From contig MKVX01000006.1 in NCBI GenBank assembly GCA_001899255.1, forward strand, positions 1 to 64,000: a stretch of 64,000 nucleotides of DNA, written 5' to 3'. This stretch comes from Rhizobiales bacterium 62-47. Its GTDB lineage: Bacteria; Pseudomonadota; Alphaproteobacteria; Rhizobiales; Xanthobacteraceae. The notes below the pieces were generated by a model. It was not told the DNA's origin and did no database searches. It worked only from the letters and a program-made list of their open reading frames with translations. Both the position numbers and the translations under genes were made by a program. This document shows, piece after piece, positions 61,150-64,000 of the stretch (position 1 is its first letter; each line of letters starts with the position of its first letter).

Positions 61150-62685
61150 TCACGCCTTCTTCGGCCAATACCTGTCGCGCAGGTGGCGCTTCACCAGCTT
61201 GCCGGTCGGCGTGCGCGGCAGTTCGGCTTCGAAGTCGATGCTCTTCGGGCATTTGATCGGCGACAGGTGCTGGCGGCAGAACGCCATCAGCTCGTCCGCC
61301 AGCAGCTTGTTGGCTTGCGCCATGTCGTGCGGCTGCACCACCGCCTTGACCTCTTCGCCCATTTCCTCGTTCGGCACGCCGAACACCGCGACGTCGGCGA
61401 CGGCGGGGTGCGTGATCAGCACATCCTCGGTCTCCTGCGGATAGATGTTCACGCCGCCGGAGATGATCATGTAGGACTTGCGGTCGGTGAGATAGAGGAA
61501 GCCTTCGTCGTCGAGATAGCCGACGTCGCCGAGCGTTGACCAGCCGCGCGCGTTGAAGGCGCGCTGCGTCTTTTCCGGATCGTTATGATAGCTGAACACC
61601 GGCGCGTCGGCGAAATATACCGTGCCGATCTGGCCGACCGGCAGTTCGTTGTCGTTCTCGTCGAGGATCTTGATCGAACCGACGACGGCCTTGCCGACGG
61701 TGCCGCGATGCGTCAGCCATTGCTGGGAATTCGACACCGTGACGCCGTTGCCTTCGGAGCCGGCGTAATACTCGATCAGGATCGGGCCCCACCAGTTGAT
61801 CATCTTCGCTTTGACATCGACCGGGCAGGGCGCAGCCGCGTGGATCGCGCCCTTCAATGTCGAGACATTGTATTTCTTTCGCACGGCGTCCGGCAGCTTA
61901 AGCATGCGCACGAACATCGTCGGCACCAGTTGCGACTGCGTGACCTTGTGCTGCTCGACCAGGCGGAGGAATTCCTCGGCGTCGAAATGCTCCATGATGA
62001 TCGAGGTGCCGCCGAGCGTGATCGCCATCATGTTGAAGCGCAGCGGAGCGGCGTGATACAGCGGCGCCGGCGACAGGTAGATGCTGTCGGCATTCATGCC
62101 GCACATCTTTTCGCACAACAACCGCAGGAACGGATTCGGTACGTCGATCGGGCCGTGCTCGTGAGCGCGCTTGATGCCTTTGGGGCGGCCAGTGGTGCCG
62201 GATGAATACAGCATGTCGTAGCCGGCGACTTCGTCGGCGATCGGCGTCTTCGGCTGCCTTGCGGTTTCGTCGTCCCACGAGCGGAAACCGAACGCCGGCT
62301 GGTCGACCATGTAGAACAGCGGCGCGGCGGGATCTCGGCTAACCAGGCCTTCGATCTGTCCGGCGCATTTCGGCGAGGTGATGACGACGCGCGCGCCGCA
62401 GTCCTTGACGATGTAGGCGATCTCGTCCTGCGTCAGGTAGCGGCTGATCGCGGTGTAATAGAGGCCGGCGCGCTGCGCGGCCCAGCAGATCTCCATGAAC
62501 GCCAGCCGGTTTTCCATCAGCAGCGCGATGTGATCGCCGGCCTTCAGCCCGAGCGCGCGGAACAGTTGCGCGCCCTGATTGGATAGCTCGTCGAGTTCGC
62601 GATAGGTGATGGCCTTGCCGGTGCCGGCCATCTGATAGGCGATCTTGTCGGGCTGGCTTTTAGCGTAATGCGTCGGATGCGTCAT
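61150..62685 (-). CDS. AMP-dependent acyl-CoA synthetase/ligase
   Basis: A 511-residue adenylate-forming enzyme. The P-loop is YSSGTTGRPKGIKR near residues 161-174; later come YYAGSEGNGV (A5-like), the hinge YMIISGGVNIYPQETE and a C-terminal TGKLVKRH with catalytic Lys. The RAHEHGP segment and the style resemble bile-acid or branched-acid CoA ligases of actinobacteria and rhizobia, so the substrate may be a bulky or cyclic acid. It lies beside a thiolase on the same strand; the 194-bp gap between them holds a repeat. Confidence 0.9.
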   Translation of the reverse strand: MTHPTHYAKSQPDKIAYQMAGTGKAITYRELDELSNQGAQLFRALGLKAGDHIALLMENRLAFMEICWAAQRAGLYYTAISRYLTQDEIAYIVKDCGARVVITSPKCAGQIEGLVSRDPAAPLFYMVDQPAFGFRSWDDETARQPKTPIADEVAGYDMLYSSGTTGRPKGIKRAHEHGPIDVPNPFLRLLCEKMCGMNADSIYLSPAPLYHAAPLRFNMMAITLGGTSIIMEHFDAEEFLRLVEQHKVTQSQLVPTMFVRMLKLPDAVRKKYNVSTLKGAIHAAAPCPVDVKAKMINWWGPILIEYYAGSEGNGVTVSNSQQWLTHRGTVGKAVVGSIKILDENDNELPVGQIGTVYFADAPVFSYHNDPEKTQRAFNARGWSTLGDVGYLDDEGFLYLTDRKSYMIISGGVNIYPQETEDVLITHPAVADVAVFGVPNEEMGEEVKAVVQPHDMAQANKLLADELMAFCRQHLSPIKCPKSIDFEAELPRTPTGKLVKRHLRDRYWPKKA

Positions 62686-62743
62686 ACCACTCCCTGGGCG
62701 TTTCCAATTGCGTCATTCGGCGGATTTTTCCGCTCTGTCTGCA

Positions 62744-62873
62744 CCCTCTCCCCTTGCGGGAGAGGGTGGCGAAATCGAGCCTGGCGAGATTGAGCCGGGT
62801 GAGGGGTTGCGATGATGTGACCCCTCACCCGCCCTCACTGCGTTCGGGCACCCTCTCCCGCAAGGGGAGAGGG
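62744..62873. repeat. 130-bp cruciform-like inverted repeat
   Basis: The two ends (62744-62768 and 62849-62873) are perfect 25-base reverse complements, and an inner pair (62796-62807 and 62820-62831) is a perfect 12-base stem. The arms begin CCCTCTCC and end GGGAGAGG. This is a known style of intergenic palindrome in related genomes; it could also stop transcription between the thiolase and the ligase. Confidence 0.7.
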
Positions 62874-62879
62874 AAGAAG

Positions 62880-64000
62880 TTACAATCGCTCCACAATCGT
62901 CACGTTGGCCATGCCGCCGCCTTCGCACATGGTCTGCAGGCCGTACCGCTTGTTGTTCTGCTTCAGCGCATGCAGCAGGGTCGTCATCAGCTTGGTGCCT
63001 GAGCCTCCGAGCGGATGGCCCAGCGCGATGGCGCCGCCGTTGACGTTGAGCCGTGCCGGATCGGCGCCCGTGGTCTTCAGCCACGCCGTCGGCACCGAGG
63101 CGAAGGCTTCGTTGACCTCGAACAGGTCGATGTCGTCAATCTTCATGCCGGCCTTTTGCAGCGCGCGCTGCGTCGCCGGCAGCGGTGCCTCCAGCATGAT
63201 GACCGGATCGCCGCCGATCATCGTCATGTGATGCACGCGCGCCATCGGCTTGACGCCGAGCGCCTTGAGACCCTTCTCGTTGACGATCATGACACCGGAC
63301 GCGCCGTCGCAGATCTGGCTGGCGCTGGCGGCGGTGAGCTTGCCGTTCTCGGCGATCAGCTTGACGCCCTTGATGCCGTCGAGCGTGGCGTCGAAGCGGA
63401 TACCCTCGTCGATATGATGCGTATCGGTCGAACCGTCGGCGCGGGTGATCTGCAGCGGGACGATTTCATCCTTGAACTTGCCGGCCTGCGTCGCGGCAAT
63501 CGCCTTCTGGTGGCTGTTGTAGGAGAACTCGTCGAGTTCGTCCTTCGAAAGCCCATACTTCTCGGCCATCATCTCGGCGCCGGTGAACTGGCTGAACTGG
63601 ATGTTGGGGTAGCGCCGTTCCATCTGCGGGCTTTTGTAGTGACCGAGCCCGGCCTTGGCGGCAAGAATGCTGGGCGAGCCCATCGGCACCCGCGTCATGC
63701 TTTCGACGCCGGCGGCGATCACCACATCCATCGCGCCCGACATCACCGCCTGCGCGGCGAAATGCAACGCCTGCTGCGACGAACCGCATTGGCGATCGAT
63801 CGACGTGGCGGGGACGCTCTCCGGCAGTTTCGAAGCAAGCACCGCGTTGCGCCCGATGTTGACCGCTTGTTCGCCACCCTGGCCGACGCAGCCCATGATG
63901 ACGTCTTCGATCTGCGCCGGATCGACGCCAGTACGCTCGACCAATGCATCGAGCACCGAGGCGGCGAGATCGGCCGGATGCCAGCCCGCGAGACGTCCTC
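62880..64000 (-). CDS. Acetyl-CoA C-acyltransferase (thiolase), partial
   Basis: The last gene, cut by the window edge: about 373 residues visible and the N-terminus missing (first readable residues are in AGWHPADLAAS). The catalytic Cys is in IDRQCGSSQQAL, and the C-terminal His and Cys are in GGAIALGHPLGGSGTKL and TMCEGGGMAN; FEVNEAFA is also present. It cleaves 3-ketoacyl-CoA in beta-oxidation or condenses acetyl-CoA. Its neighbour is an acyl-CoA ligase, so a fatty- or aromatic-acid pathway is likely. Confidence 0.92.
   Translation of the reverse strand, partial: GRLAGWHPADLAASVLDALVERTGVDPAQIEDVIMGCVGQGGEQAVNIGRNAVLASKLPESVPATSIDRQCGSSQQALHFAAQAVMSGAMDVVIAAGVESMTRVPMGSPSILAAKAGLGHYKSPQMERRYPNIQFSQFTGAEMMAEKYGLSKDELDEFSYNSHQKAIAATQAGKFKDEIVPLQITRADGSTDTHHIDEGIRFDATLDGIKGVKLIAENGKLTAASASQICDGASGVMIVNEKGLKALGVKPMARVHHMTMIGGDPVIMLEAPLPATQRALQKAGMKIDDIDLFEVNEAFASVPTAWLKTTGADPARLNVNGGAIALGHPLGGSGTKLMTTLLHALKQNNKRYGLQTMCEGGGMANVTIVERL

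Overview
The window comes from a GC-rich alphaproteobacterium, most likely a Hyphomicrobiales member of the Bradyrhizobium/Rhodopseudomonas/Afipia group. The basis is the protein style (DUF3422, DUF6522, DUF1127, VanZ-like and GcvA-like LysR proteins), high-GC codon use, and intergenic palindromic repeats of the kind scattered through those genomes. No rRNA, tRNA, CRISPR array, transposase or phage gene was seen. This is versatile aerobic catabolism with some respiratory or nitrogen-oxide accessory genes.

Layout. (1) 0.2-5.2 kb: a DUF3422 membrane protein, then a tight minus-strand operon of seven small or medium genes (three DUF2249 domains in two proteins, a heme-copper-oxidase-I-like membrane protein, a MIP18/PaaD-like Fe-S factor, a DUF1971 cupin, DUF6522 and one unknown). 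(2) 5.4-7.8 kb: divergent 3-hydroxybenzoate 6-hydroxylase and gentisate 1,2-dioxygenase, sharing a 35-bp operator/promoter. (3) 7.9-11.7 kb: a form II CoxSLM-type molybdenum hydroxylase operon. (4) 11.9-31.5 kb: a large PQQ alcohol dehydrogenase locus. Its dehydrogenase has the lanthanide-type Asp-Tyr-Asp signature. Around it are a binding-protein/cytochrome c fusion, two ABC transporters (one of the PedABC/Lut type), a TonB receptor, an outer-membrane barrel protein, an EraSR-like two-component pair, two AgmR/ErbR-like response regulators, and a FIST sensor overlapping a hybrid histidine kinase. (5) 31.7-37.1 kb: two acyl-CoA synthetases, an isochorismatase-like hydrolase and an orphan solute-binding protein. 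(6) 37.3-43.1 kb: a CusA/CzcA-type RND efflux pump with adaptor and a convergent TolC-like channel. (7) 43.4-54 kb: mixed metabolism, including a hydroxyacid reductase, an M20 deacetylase, a fatty acid desaturase, stand-alone CinA-C, a tandem amidohydrolase pair with a Rieske protein, LysR, DUF1127 and GNAT. (8) 53.3-64 kb: acyl-CoA metabolism (enoyl-CoA hydratase, a decayed SDR, AidB-like acyl-CoA dehydrogenase, AMP-ligase, thiolase), an amidase, an epoxide-hydrolase-like protein, a TonB/TolA-like protein, and several palindromic intergenic repeats.

How it fits together. The 12-31 kb locus reads as one machine. Alcohol is oxidised in the periplasm by the quinoprotein and electrons pass to a c-type haem. 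Lanthanide or a related ligand is probably imported through the TonB receptor and ABC transporter. Layered two-component regulation controls it. A short motif, CTAC(T/C)ACC, recurs in four intergenic regions of the locus, including upstream of the molybdenum hydroxylase operon, suggesting a shared regulon. Functional statements rest on family recognition and context; no database search was run.
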